Below are positions 46,031 through 58,663 of a stretch of DNA of 64,000 nt, in pieces (the stretch's first letter is position 1; every line of letters starts with the position of its first letter). The notes below the pieces were generated by a model, which was given only the letters and a program-made list of their open reading frames with translations, did not search any database and was not told where the DNA came from. This DNA is from Pogostemon cablin (Eukaryota; Streptophyta; Magnoliopsida; Lamiales; Lamiaceae): assembly GCA_023678885.1 (NCBI GenBank), contig CM042954.1, positions 4,152,198 through 4,216,197 of the forward strand, read 5' to 3'. Made by a program: the position numbers and the translations under genes.

Positions 46031-46140
46031 TTTATTCTTTTATAATTTAGATATCTCATGCTGTGTACTTGATCATCTGACCTTTGTTTTATTATCTTAT
46101 AATTTAGGTATCTCATGTTGTGTACTTGATCATCTGACCT
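46031..46140. repeat. Tandem duplication in CCS intron 2
   Basis: Two copies of a 53-bp unit (46031-46083 and 46088-46140) share ATCTCATG, GTGTACTTGATCATCTGACC and the preceding TATAATTTAG with a few differences. Non-coding. Confidence 0.8.
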
Positions 46141-48672
46141 GTTCTTTTACTTTTTAGGCCTCAATATGTATTCATTGCTGCTTGTCCTGTATACTGTTTC
46201 CTGTATACTATTTCTTGGTATTGTGTGATGGACTAAACATTCTGCATTTATTGATTATAGGTTCTTTCCATCTCTGTATTTTCTCTGTTGGGTTTTGCCT
46301 TCGCTATATTTTTTATATGGTCTTTGATTTCATGAGGGAGTGGGGGTGGAAAAGAGAAAAACTCGGTTCATCTCATTCGGCTATTGTTTCCTGTAGTATG
46401 TATATATTAGCTGCTTCATTATGTACCGAACATTGTCTTTTTTTAATAAGAAAAGAAATAGTATTAAGGGAGTACCGGAGGTACTCAAACCGAATATTGC
46501 CTTATGAGTATTTACTATATCTTATGCTGTAGTATATGTGCACAGACTGAATTTACGGTGGATATGAAATGTGAGGGCTGTGTTAACTCAGTCAAGAATA
46601 AGTTGCAGACTCTTGATGGTGAGGAATTAAGAAAGTAGTGCGGCTATTTTGTCAAGTTGCGACTTTGGTAAAAGAAAATTCCTAGAATCTAACAAAAATT
46701 ATGGTCATTATTTCATTTCCTAGGTGTTAAAAATGTGGATGTAGATTTGACCAATCAAGTTGTTCGGATTCTTGGAATTTTGCCTGTGAAAACTTTGACA
46801 GAGGCGTTAGAGCAAACTGGGTGAAAAGCTAGATTGATTGGACAAGGGCAGCCAGATGGTAAGCTATGATATTTTGTTTCATTGTCCTCTCGTATTAATG
46901 TATGACATTTTTGTCTCAAATTGTCTGTGTGCTTCAGTTCTCTATTTATATTCCCAAATTTTTATGGTTCTGTATTTATGTTTTTGATTTTGAAGTGATA
47001 TTCTCATATAATCATTCATACTAATTAAGTGTCTTGGTAATCCATAAATAAGACTCCTATTCATGTGTTAGTCTTCATAGCTTATTACCTGTGTATGTAT
47101 ACTAACTAATGGGCTGACTATGTTGATTAAATATTTGGTTTTGCTCTATCAAATCCCCGTTTTGGCAATCAAAGATATTGGAGCTGATTTTGACATATTT
47201 GGAGTACAAGATGATATATGAAATCATCTTCATCATTATTGATTTGATTGTGAATTGTTTCTTTTCTAGCTGCTCTTATTGTAGTCCACCTAGATAGATG
47301 GTTATGTAACTAAGAGCAAGATTAGGGGTATATTATGCTTTTGGCTAACTAACTTTACATTTGGTGTCCAACATTTGATTTTTATCATTTTAATTACCTT
47401 CCTTTGATTTTTGTAAAGAATTGGCGTCCCACATCTGTTTTTATCAACCTTTGCATTTTGTGAGTAATAGGTATCAATCTTTGATTTTTATCATACTGTT
47501 GAACATAGGTGGATAATAATTTATTATAGAAATGAAAAAGGTACCCGATTATGGTTAATTTGGTACATTTACAAGTACTTACAGGCTTTATGTCATTGTA
47601 CCGTCATACAGTATAAACTTTTGTAAATTAGTCTCTTGTAGTTTGATTAGGAACCAATTTATATAATTGTATCTTATCTTCCTTACAACTCTTTTTCACT
47701 TTAATAATCAGATTTAGTGACTAAGTTAGAATTATTTTGTTATTAATGGACCATTACAACTTGGTTTGCGTTGCAGAGTGTCTAGTTTCAGCTGTTGTTG
47801 CTGAATTTAAAGGTCCAGTTGTATTTGGAGTTGTTCAGTTAGCCCAAGTAAATATGGAACTAGCTAGAATAGAAGCTAACTTTAGTGGTTTACCACCTGG
47901 AAAGCACGGTTGGTCCGTCAACTAATTTGGTGATCTGAGCACTGGAAAAATGTTTAATCCCTCCAACAACATAGAAGAGGTATATTCTGTACTCCTGGTA
48001 CCTAATAAACCAGAATATTTCTCTCTAGAATGTATTTGCTTACTTTACCCACATTCATGTTGCTGCCTTTTATCAGAATCTCAAAAGTGATCGAATCAGG
48101 GTACAAGTTAATCGTAAATGTTGCCAGTGTTTAAATTTGGATGATTGCAAAAACCAACTTTGAAAATTCCTATTTATAAAAGAAGATCCAAATGATTTAG
48201 ATAACAACAAATTCCTTCTTTGAGAGAATCAGAAACTATGCTTTGCAGTACCTCAAGGGGATATCGTGTATCATATACCATAATGTAATTACTTGCTTTC
48301 TTTGTGGAAATCTTATGCATAGATGGTGTCTAATTATTGAGGTTTTCTGCTTCTTACATATAGATTCTTTGTATGATTTCTAACTAATACTGAATTTAAT
48401 CTTTAAGCCACTTGGTGACCTGGGAACATTGGACGTCGATGAAAAAGGCGAAGCATTCTATTATGTTGCCAGGGCAAAGCTAAGGGTCTCTGATCTAATC
48501 GGGGCGATCCATAGCAGTGTATGGAACTGAAAATAAATCAGATGAAAGTATTGCAGCTGCAGTGATAGCTAGAAGTGCAGGAGTTGGTGAGAACTACAAA
48601 AAGGTTTGCACTTGTGATGATATGACTATATGGGAAGCAACCATTGCCGATTTTGTGAGCAGCAAAGTTTAA

Positions 48673-50116
48673 GCACGCCATTGAGTTAAGCCAACTGCTT
48701 GATTTTGGACTGTAGATTTGTGTTGTACTCATGCAACATTTTGTATACTTGATGGGACGAGATCTTGGATGAGCGAGAAAAATAGATTAAATAATAAAGT
48801 AAAATATGATGAGGAAATGGAAATCATTTTACTAGGGGTTTTATGTAATGTTGAGTGCGAATATATATCCTATAAATCTTGGTTCATAGTTCTTCACAGG
48901 GAACACTGTTTGGTCACCAGTTCCAAGTATATGTCAAGTTAAACTCTAATCATGATTGTTTATATCTATATATCTAAATGATAAGGAACTCGAAGTTCTT
49001 ATTTTCTTAAACCGTATGACAGTATGGGTGATTAGGATTTATTTATTGATTTAGTGTGATTGATTATTGTTAGATTAATTATATTTGTGTACACATAAAA
49101 TTGAACTTAAAAAGATGGGTTTATTTATTGATTTAGAGTGAATTTTTCTTTAGATTGATATTATCCAAATATGCTGTCAACTTAAGAAAATTACCCTTGA
49201 TTTCATGTGAAAACTGTGCAAGTATATGGTTAAAGAAAAGTTGAGAAGAAGCTTTTTATGTGGTCCAATGATGATGCCCTTGGCAATTAGCAAATAAAAT
49301 TAATTACATGACATTGTAAAAAAGCTTCTTCTCGAGTTTGTTAATTGGCATGATATTAATTTAGAATCACATGTACTTAATAAGTTTTCACATGAATTAA
49401 TTCAATCTAAAATTGGGGATGGAACTGAGTAAATTAATTCCATGTCATTGTAAAAAGCTTCTTCTCGAGTTTGTTAATTGGCATCATATTAATTTAGAAT
49501 CATGAGAAGAAGAATTTTAACAACCGAAAGATAATATAGCAGATTTATTAATGTTGCAAATTAACAAATCATGTCCACACGTGTTTGGTTACATAAAAGA
49601 TTGTGCTTGCAAATACTTCTATAGGGATCTATATTAAAAAAAATCACATATCAGTATATCCAAATTTTTGCATATAAAATAAACTGAAATGCTCCACACG
49701 AATATGTACATAATCTATTTCTCAATTAATCATCCTTGTTAATGTCACTTTGTTACATGTATTTCATTTCATATGTAAAGATACATGTGCAAGAAAATAA
49801 AAAGATCAACATAAAGGTTTCATTCACAGAACCACATTCTGTGATGAGAATGAAGTATCACTTGATTGGAGGTTCCACTAAATGATATGAACAAATTTGA
49901 AGTGGTGCTTCCATTGATCATCATATCATGTGTATGTCGGGTCGACCTTTCTTTGTTGTCTAATGAAAGGCTAATTCGCGATAGACGACTGGGCGAGACA
50001 GAAATGGGGTCGTGGACAAATTGGGTTCGATTCCGACGACATATTTCAGACATATTTCAGACATACAAATACTGATATGGCTTGTATAAGGATATAGCAA
50101 AAGCGTGCAGCTCAGC
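48673..50116. other. Intergenic region between convergent CCS and NUDT14
   Basis: Contains the 3' ends of both genes. A near-identical block of about 70 bp occurs twice (49302-49371 and 49437-49505; both contain AAGCTTCTTCTCGAGTTTG). 49982-50034 has a possible A-box/B-box pair. No gene is recognised; short ORFs here are not supported. Confidence 0.6.
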
Positions 50117-53100
50117 TCAATCTTTGAGAGGTGGAAGAAGGCAATCTCTATTGGCCATTTCATACAGTGCAATAGCCATCAGGGTTTTTGCATCGGGAGT
50201 CACACGCCAGAGGTTCTTGTAAGGAACTAAATGTACGCGGATCAACTCACCATGCTCTCGTAGCCCTGTTTCTTTACCTTGTAACTGTCTTATAATCTCT
50301 TGGTCCACTCTTCCTCTATACAAAAACAGACCAAGATCTTCATCACATCCACCCTGATATACAATACCATTTTGATTGTTAAACCAAAGCAGGATAAAAT
50401 TTATAACAACAAAGAGTATATTATAGGAGTAGTATTCGGACTATTGATACATCAAATAATCTTTCCTGTGGTTGCTGAAAGGCATAGTAGCATAAGAACT
50501 AGCTCGGTAGGGGTATAAGCCCATATAAGGAAATTATACCACTTTTTATAGAGTAGAGTGTTTGGTAGGTGATATTCTTTTAATTGGAGCCATTGGCACA
50601 TTTCAAAAATATTGTTCGTCTTCAGAGGAATTATTTGGCTCCTCTCCTCGAATAAGTCATATTTGAAAAACACTAACTAAAAAAAAACCCTGTAAAGTAA
50701 AAATTATTCTCATATTACTCACCTTCACCAGACATTTTCCTTTCAAACTATTGTTCCTGCAATTGTGTTGGGGTAGAGCTTGATAAGCTAGATTTTACTT
50801 TGCAAGCTAAAAGTCAGTTTTTATCAGATTACAAAACCAACATTTAAATCCACAAAATCATAACCTATAATACCAACTAAATTTCAACTATTTTTTAAAG
50901 AGTTGGTCTATTGAGTCCCCGGGTGTGCAAGGTGTGTAAGGGTATAATATCATGTCCTAAAGGGTATACACTTTATGAATAAGGGTATATTTTTTCATTG
51001 AAAAGATTGGCTGAAATATGAATAGCATAAATGTTTAATAGAAAAACTAATTTTTTTCCCCAAAAAATAAAGGTGACATGTTCTTATACTAAAGGGTATA
51101 ACATTTAATATTAATTATTAAAAGAAACAACTTTCGAAAAATGCGGGATTTGGGAGCACGGTGTCCCCGGGACACGCAAGTTTTAGCCTTTTTTAAATTC
51201 AAACACACAATTTCTCATATCCTCTTGTACTTCTACTTTTCAAAATCGTTCTCCAATATAACTCAACAGACCAACTACTTTATAATCTAAAATAGACTTT
51301 TATACTATTCACATATTATAAAGCCAAACTGTCGAAAGTCAAACCAAGTTCAAACCAAACACACCCCAAGGGCAAGGGTTTCTAAACCGGGACAGACCTT
51401 ATCGCCCATCAAATATATTTATTTTATTCTCTGAGATATATTTGGGTTATGATTTCTGTAAAATGTGATAATAGAGATAACTTCTCAGTGGTTGTCCCAT
51501 AACTTCTCCATTAGATGCTGTAAATTTTAAAGATGATGTGAATGCGATTAACGTTTTGATTTTCTGAACATAATTTACAATTTTCAGAGATAACATCTAA
51601 AAAAGAATTTTGCAGTCTTGCAGTTAGTTGGGATAATAAATATTCAAATCCATTATACTGTGATTGCCTGGATAAGATTTGTGTTAAAGTTTTACATTTT
51701 TAATAAATAAAAATATGTAGCTGAAAATTTCTATCGGCTATAATTTCCAAAATGACATTTCAATGAAGTTATTTAATAATTCTGGTTCTCCATGTATGTA
51801 TTTCTAGTCCTATTGGGAAAAATAAAAATAAAAAATTGGTGTTTGTGGTTTTCTTTAAATTTACAATGAAGGGACAAATAATATTTTGCATATTTTCCCA
51901 CAAGTTATCTCTCCTTTCAAAAAAAAAAAAAAAACAATGTCATAATTTATACAGATATCATTCCAAATAAATTCTATCAAACACTCACAGTCATTTACTA
52001 CTCATCCCACCTTTACATTTACCATTTTATCTAACTTTTAAAAATACCCACTTTATTCTATCTCACCAACCAAACTATTAGTAAAGAAAGTTATCTACGG
52101 ATTTCGATTAGGGTTAATATGTACAAAGTTGCCATTAAATTTGTGTTTAATTTGCAATAGACACTACATTGTTCCAGCATTGAGAATTTTGTGATGGTTC
52201 CTCACAACAGCAAATCCACTCGGTTTCAGATATATGTGATACCAGTGATAAAGATCTACTATCTAGTAGGAATTTTCTTTCTCAGTGAAAAGGAAAAAAC
52301 TTCTGTCATATAAAATAGAAAAGGAACAACGAAGTCTTACCGGAGATGGAAATACTCTATGCCCAGTTGATGGATCTAGGAAGGCTGTAAGGTCAACTAA
52401 ATCATCCAGATTCAAGTGTAATCCTATCTCCTCCTGGACCTGTCACACATCCAATTAAAGAAGTGAAACTGAAAGCATGCTCATTTTGACATTCTTAACA
52501 AATTAATCAAAGATTTTGGCACGTAAACCATCATCACTTGAAGATACAAAAGGAACTTGTGGGATATGAGTGTAGGCATCTTAGAGTAGCCCTGTAATGG
52601 ACCAAAGCAAAATCATTGAGATATAACAAGCATTTATAAATTATGATTTCAATCCAATCCATCCATAACTGGCTGGTGACCGAAAATCACGGATGACTCA
52701 TCCAGCATTGGTTTTAACATCAAAATACTGATAAGTGTTAAAAGTATTAAGCAATTTAGCATTTATCTTACTAATACTCTTTCATTGCATTTGGATTGAA
52801 TGATTTGGATGATGAATTTGAAATCCATAGAAACATATCAATCTTGATAAAATGAAAGCATCCAACATTTTATCAAGGATTTGAATATCACATTCAAATA
52901 CATTACAGAAACCTCATCAGTCAAACTCAATGGCTTTGTAGTAACTTATCAAATCCATAAATCTAAGCGCAATCTTAACTGATAACTATACTATGGGTTG
53001 AGCCTAAAGGGATAAGAAAGTAACGCAATAAGAGAGTTGACATCAGGATTATAGACAATAGACAAGAAAGAGATTTCTGTTTGGACGGATCAACTCAATA

Positions 53101-56100
53101 AATAGTAACACAAAAAGAAAAATATGAGGCGTCAGAAAATAATCAATCCGAAGCACAAAAAAAAAAAAACACTATTGTTTATGTACATATAACATTCATT
53201 TGGTCATAATAAGTTAAACTCAGGTTGCCATAATCAGGTATAAAATTCAAAAGATTTCAATACAGGACTGTAAGTCATCCATCAGTCACGAAATAATATT
53301 TTCATGAATGTCAGCAGTATATATTTTGTATCTTCTGAAAGTGTAATAAATTGAAAGAACGTTACATATTGAGTCTATTAAGAAGTGGGTCTGCGGTCTG
53401 ACTTCACCTCATCTTATGCCATAGTTTCCTTTTATCATATAGTCAAGTGTTTTTGCGAAAAGTATTGAAAATATGTCCAAATCCCGTTTAGCATGACTTG
53501 AAGGTTCGCCGAAGCAACCGCCGAAGAGCACGGAATCAGAAATTTATTTAAAAAAGAGAAAATAAAAGAAAGAAAACAAGAAGAGGAGTCTTCAATATCA
53601 GATGCTAAATAGAAGAGGAAGAGAGAGAACAAAAATAAATAATGTTTGTTGGTTTTAAAATTTAGCAAACCTTATTGTAAAGCTTCACATGCAAGGCATG
53701 CCTTTTATTTTTCATTTACTACAACTTGGATAAGGTACATGCTCTTAACTTAAAGACTGTTCCTACTTATTGAGCATAGAGAGTAGTTGTATCAGCCCAA
53801 CACTTTGACTTCAAATTTGTGGTCAATCTCAATTATATGACATTACAACCAAACAAGTATTATAGAATTTTAGGCTTTCTAACACACTATGTCAGACTTC
53901 AATGTATAACTCGTTTGCTTAAATTTAGATTTAATCATGCATTTATAATAATTAAGAAATCATGGACTGTCGCGGTAGATTAAGTAATTTGATTCAGTGT
54001 TCTGAACTCAAATATAAAATAGAAATTGAACTAGTGTATGTTTATTTTTTTTGAGAAGCAAACTAGTATGCACTCTGATTCTTAGAATAATTGAACTAAC
54101 TTATTATGTAGCCATGGCCAATTTAATTATGTTTATAGACTAAATACCAGTGGCAAACTAAGAAACTTGTTATTTTGAGAAAATGAGAGAGTGTTAGGCA
54201 CATAAGCTAGGGAGCCCTAACTTCACCTAAAACCATGGCTGAAGGTGAAGGGTTGACCCCCACTTATATGCCTTTCCACACTTGCGTGTGGAACCGATGT
54301 GGGACATCATAACAATCATCCCCCTTCGAACCGGACGTCCATGGACGGCACACTCCGGGTGGCAACCCGCATACCTAGGGCCCACAACTCCGGGTGGGAA
54401 CCCCCCTGGGCCCACACATCGGGTAGCCCCTTCACGTGGCCAGTCCAGATCCGGCAGGTCGGACCAAATTGTTAGGCACATAAGCTAGGGAGCCCTAACT
54501 TCACCTAAAACCATGGTTGAAGGTGAAGGGTTGACCCCCACTTATATGCCTTTCCACACTTGTGTGTGGAACCGATGTGGGACATCATAACAATCCATCC
54601 CCCTTCGAACTGGACGTCCACGGACGGCACACTCCGGATGGCAACCCGCATACCTAGGCCCACAACTCCTGGTGGCAACCCCCCTTGGGCCCACATCCGG
54701 GGTGGCAACCTCTGGGCCCACACCTCGGGTAGCCCCATCCCGTGGCCCGTCCGGATCCGGCAGGTCGGACCAAATTGTTAGGCATAAAGCTAGGGAGCCC
54801 TAACTTCACCCAAAACCATGGCTGAAGGTGAAGAGTTGACCTCCACTTATATGCCCTTCCACACTTGCGTGTGGAACCGGTGTGGGATATCGTAACAGAG
54901 AGAGAGACCTCACGAACAGCTGTTCCAACTATATCTCCATTGTCATCATCTAGCATTCCAGCTGGTAACTCCAAAACAAGCTTTCCAACAGGGACCCTAA
55001 CCTTCAACAACCACAGAAGATAATCGGAGTTCAGGAGATATAAGCATAAGCGTACAGTAATGTTATCAAAAATAATGAAAAACTACCTGCTCAGTCAGCA
55101 CTGCATAGGTCTCTCCATCTGAATACAAAAGGATTAACACTGCAAGAGCTGGTCCTCGTGCAAAAACAATGCCTGGAACCTGTCCATGTTTGTAAAACTA
55201 AACTACACCATCCTAAACGGGAAAAAAGCTCAGAGAAATACTCCAGCTTAACAAAAATTTAACACTTCTCACATTTCCAGGAGGAGATGACTCTAAGCTA
55301 CACTTAATAGGGAGCACCCCAATTCTAACAGTTTAATAACCAAAAAAATAACAGTAGAAGGAATTTATATATGGAAATGCAAGAGACCTTTATCCCTGTT
55401 TCTTTATCAATTACGTCGGCTTTGAACTTCAAAAATCCAACGCGCTTCCCAAACATATCTACACCCTGTTTAGAAACTAGAAGAAATCAGACAACATGAC
55501 GATTAAAGTTAGTCAAGCATCTAAAACCATCGTTAATGCAAGATACATTGACAACTAGGGTAACATTTGTATTGCATAAAAATGCATATATAATGAGAAA
55601 GAAATAGATTTCAAAGTCTCTTTGGTTTTGTATAGGCATGAGCCCTTCCATCATGTACCTCACAAATAACAACAAAAAGCATGAACATTTAATCAGCTCC
55701 TATAGCCTTGTCATAACAGAATAGACAGTGAGCATGCAGATTAATCAGAGAATGGTGCAAGGAACCATTGGTTATTTGACCAACTCCATTTAAAAGCTTA
55801 AGCTAATATAAGATCATTAAATATTGACAGTTCCAACTGGCCCCTCACATGCAATAGAATTAATTTGCACGTAATACTTATAGGGTAGGAGTAAAATTTG
55901 AGCGCATGACTTTTAAAGTAGGCCTTTATCTGGCTTAAATACCATTGTAATGAATAATGACTATATCATGTAAGATTTAAAATTTTAGAGACACCAATTC
56001 CACATTTTCTGGATAGCATCATTTGCACTCAAAACATGCTCATACTTTTATCTTATTATGAGTTAATAAAATCAATTGCTTAAAATGAATAGATACATAT

Positions 56101-58663
56101 AAGGTGAAATTTATTGGTAGTGTACTCAACTAAACAGGTCATTTCCTCAGGGGTGAATTCATTCATGCGCCTTGTAAACACCGCACGTCACACTATGGGA
56201 GCTTGCCACGCTCGAAGTCATTACCTTAGCTGCAAGGGGGAAATGCCGAGGGCAAGACTAGTGATTGGAGTGAAGTCAAATTTGGGTTTCTAAAATTTTT
56301 CAATTTTCAGATCTGAAAATTAGGGTTTGTATATAGGCTGAAGCGATTTGTATATTCTCTTCTGCACATTCATGTGGAATTGACATGGCCCAAATGGGAT
56401 ATTGTAACAGGATGAGCTCTAAACCTTAAAAACAGGTTGAGATTTGTTAGCACAAACCTGAATGATTACTTGCCTAACACACATGGATCCATTAAAGAGC
56501 AGTCCATTCTCTGTCTGTATGTTCTTCAACCATGTTTTAAATAACGTACATTCTATGGCATTCCTGCAGCAAAGACACGCATAATACATGATCAATCATA
56601 ATGTAGTAATATTTTCATACAGCATATGTCCTTCATATTCATAGAAAGTACAAGTTTAAGTGGCATTTATAAAGCGTTACAAAATTCTCGACACAAGAAA
56701 TAGTTGATGTATTAAATAAACAATCCAACAAACTTGACATTTTCATAACTGATGGAATGCGAAACAAAGAATGTAACAAAATTCAGTTGCAAATAGTCAA
56801 AAGACAGAAACAGCCACTCGTATAGAGAAGAATGTAGAGCGCATATGCTGTTTGCACAGGAGCCAACGAAGGGAAAATAAAAGCTCAAAATAGCTATATA
56901 TTTATATCATTATATGCAATCTACTATCCAGGCTAGTAACATTGTAATTATAACAATAATCCTAGAAACTACTTCTTGTTTTGAAGACAATTTGGAAATT
57001 TGCAGAGATCATCACAATGTGGTGTTGTTTCCTTGAACAGAGAAATCATACCATTCACTTTTTACCTCATTTCTTTTCAACAGAATAGGGGCAAGGATCA
57101 TAGAGATGATAGCAGAACGGATATTTAAACTAATAACATAGAAAAAACAAATGCCATGATGGGTGATGCCATCCATTTGATCATGTTTATACAGTATAAA
57201 AATCATTTCAGAACGAATACAGTTTGAAGCACGTATTATACTTTAAGAAAATGGATGTGATTTCATATGAATATGAATTGTAATTTGGAAAAATGTCACT
57301 TCAACAAAAATGTGAAACTTAGCAGGTTTGGTTGATTCCTGTTAGGTAGCCTGTATTTTCCACCAAATACAATCTACTTCTTCAACCATATTTCATTAGC
57401 AGAACACTATATTATCATAAATTGAGAAATGGAAGAAATAAGTTTGACATCGCAAGCTGCATCAAAAATAACATTTAGCTTTAAGGCATTCCACAAAATC
57501 TAAATCAACTGCAAAGAATGATCAGTTCAACGAGAAATTACAGTTCACAATGTACAAATGAATACATAATATAATTCTACATAAATTAGCTTCTATAAAC
57601 TCTACAACCACCACCTCTACATGGAATCTTCCTCACATTCCCACAAGTGAGGGTTCAGGGTTCCACTCCTTCCACAAACAAGAATTCACAGGATACACAC
57701 ACACACACACAACAAGGCTTCAACTCTTAGCTAAACTTAGAAGTTAAAACTATTTAACATTTGCTTCAACTGACGACTCAAAAAAAAGTTTGGCTTTGCT
57801 ATGACTATCTTAAGTGTCGTATTGATGCATGGCTTACTAGATTAACAGATGACAATATAAACTAAGGATAGATAACTATTTCACCTTAGTTTGAGGATTA
57901 AGTGATTCCATCAGAGGATATGCTTGATGTGGATTCATAACCTGATCCTAAATAGTAGGATTTGATATCAGAACTCTTTTTTTCCTAACTATTTCGTTGA
58001 TATGCGTATAAAATATTACAGCATGACAGTCCTCTCATAGCGAGTTCCGAAGTACCATCTTTAACCATAATAGAAACCCTAAAAAGTACAAACCTTTTCC
58101 TCCCCCTCCTACAACCAAATCGGACTGATCCAAAAATAAAATATATAAACAGACAGTTTCGATGAATTTTGCACTTAAAAATCACTGATAATAGGTTTTC
58201 TGACGCTGAATTCGATGACATCAAAATGAAATTCCAAAACTAAAAGTGGATGCAAGTAAGCACAATATCATCAATTATTATGCATAAATTCAAGATTTCA
58301 CTTCCACAAGTAACTCTAACATCGCACCACTCGAAATTGCTTTGCTCAAAGCGCAAGATAAAATTTCACGGTGAGGTCCTTATTAGAGAATGAGATGGAA
58401 GGATACCTGAAATCAGTTTCTGATACATTTGCAGTAGCTACGACGGTGAGAGGTTGGTCGATTTGTGCCGGGAGTACGATGGTGTGTGAGAGTTGATTTG
58501 TGGTCGAGTCGGACGTCATCTTTAAAGAATGAGTTTTAGTGCAATTATGAAGATGACGAATGGGAGTAGAAATAGAATGTGTGAATAGATTAACAAAGAA
58601 ATTGATGGGAAGAATGCACCTGGATACTGGAACTAGCTTCGTTCTCATTTTTTTGGAAGACAC
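50117..58663 (-). CDS. NUDT14: Nudix hydrolase 14, chloroplastic (ADP-sugar diphosphatase)
   Basis: Seven exons: 58663-58407, 56563-56458, 55465-55388, 55179-55087, 55001-54909, 52439-52341, 50353-50117. All introns are GT-AG and the joined frame has 320 codons plus stop, close to the roughly 310 of Arabidopsis NUDX14. Exon 1 gives a basic, Ser/Thr-rich leader that looks like a plastid transit peptide (start at 58663 is the first in-frame Met; Met at 58645 is an alternative). The core has GVDMFGKRVGFLKF, VPGIVFARGPALAVLIL and VPVGKLVLELPAGMLDDDNG. The Nudix helix residues AVREVQEEIGL cross the exon 5/6 junction. The C-terminus has LFLYRGRVDQEII. The family hydrolyses ADP-ribose/ADP-glucose in plastids. 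No lesion seen; introns 2 and 5 carry insertions. Confidence 0.93.
54192..54897 (-). mobile_element. Tandem miniature LTR element (TRIM) in NUDT14 intron 5
   Basis: Three LTR copies of about 123 bp (54192-54314, 54470-54592, 54776-54897) alternate with two interiors of 155 and 183 bp. On the minus strand LTRs start TGTTATGATGTCCCAC, carry a TATA-like GGCATATAAGTGG and end GCCTAACA. A polypurine tract GAAGGGGGATGAT precedes an LTR start, and ATTTGGT after the LTR end may be a degenerate primer site. GAGAG is duplicated at 54187-54191 and 54898-54902. It has no coding capacity. Its edge is 12 bp from the exon 5 splice donor at 54909/54908. Confidence 0.88.
56150..56278 (+). pseudogene. Fragment of plastid 16S rRNA (nuclear plastid DNA) in NUDT14 intron 2
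   Basis: The stretch contains GGGTGAATTC, CCTTGTAAACACCGCACGTC, ACACTATGGGAGCT, CGAAGTCATTACCTTAGC and GACTAGTGATTGGAGTGAAG. These are the 3'-end sequences of bacterial/plastid 16S rRNA (the universal TTGTACACACCGCCCGTC region) with scattered changes. It is sense on the + strand, antisense to NUDT14. It is too short and diverged to function. Mitochondrial origin is less likely but not excluded. Confidence 0.85.
56283..56409 (-). repeat. LTR-like end with TATA box
   Basis: On the minus strand it begins TGTTACAATATCCCATTTGG, has CCTATATACAAACCC about 75 bp in, and reads like the TRIM LTR start (TGTTATGATGTCCCAC) of intron 5. The far end is not defined and the plastid rRNA fragment follows, so it may be a solo or truncated LTR. 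Confidence 0.45.

Larger units (their letters stand above)
27721..48672 (+). pseudogene. CCS: Copper chaperone for superoxide dismutase (CCS), decayed
   Basis: Exons are 27721-27992, 28139-28165, 46546-46618, 46724-46858, 47777-47979 and 48408-48672, all with GT-AG junctions and compatible phases. Exon 1 encodes a plastid-type leader (MAFLKWVVTTKTIVIAANVV). Exon 3 has the copper site MKCEGC of the HMA domain. Exon 5 is the SOD-like domain (AVVAEFKGPVVFGVVQLAQV). Exon 6 ends with ARSAGVGENYKK, the CxC motif CTC and DFVSSKV. CCS delivers copper to Cu/Zn SOD in cytosol and plastid. Lesions: a frameshift in exon 1 (about 27860-27885), TGA at 46822-46824 replacing the usual Arg, TAA at 47923-47925 replacing the usual Glu, and an extra G at 48501-48504. 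Intron 2 is 18.4 kb. Comparison with Arabidopsis CCS is from memory of the family. Confidence 0.92.

Noticed and set aside
46182..46532. 116-codon Cys/Leu/Phe-rich ORF in CCS intron 2
   Set aside because: T-rich intron sequence; it stops just before exon 3 and has no family pattern.
49982..50034. A tRNA gene between CCS and NUDT14
   Set aside because: Box-like words are present but stems do not pair; kept only as a low-interest SINE candidate.
54192..54897. Simple tandem satellite repeat
   Set aside because: The repeat units have TG...CA ends, a TATA-like box, a polypurine tract and a target duplication, so a TRIM explains them better.
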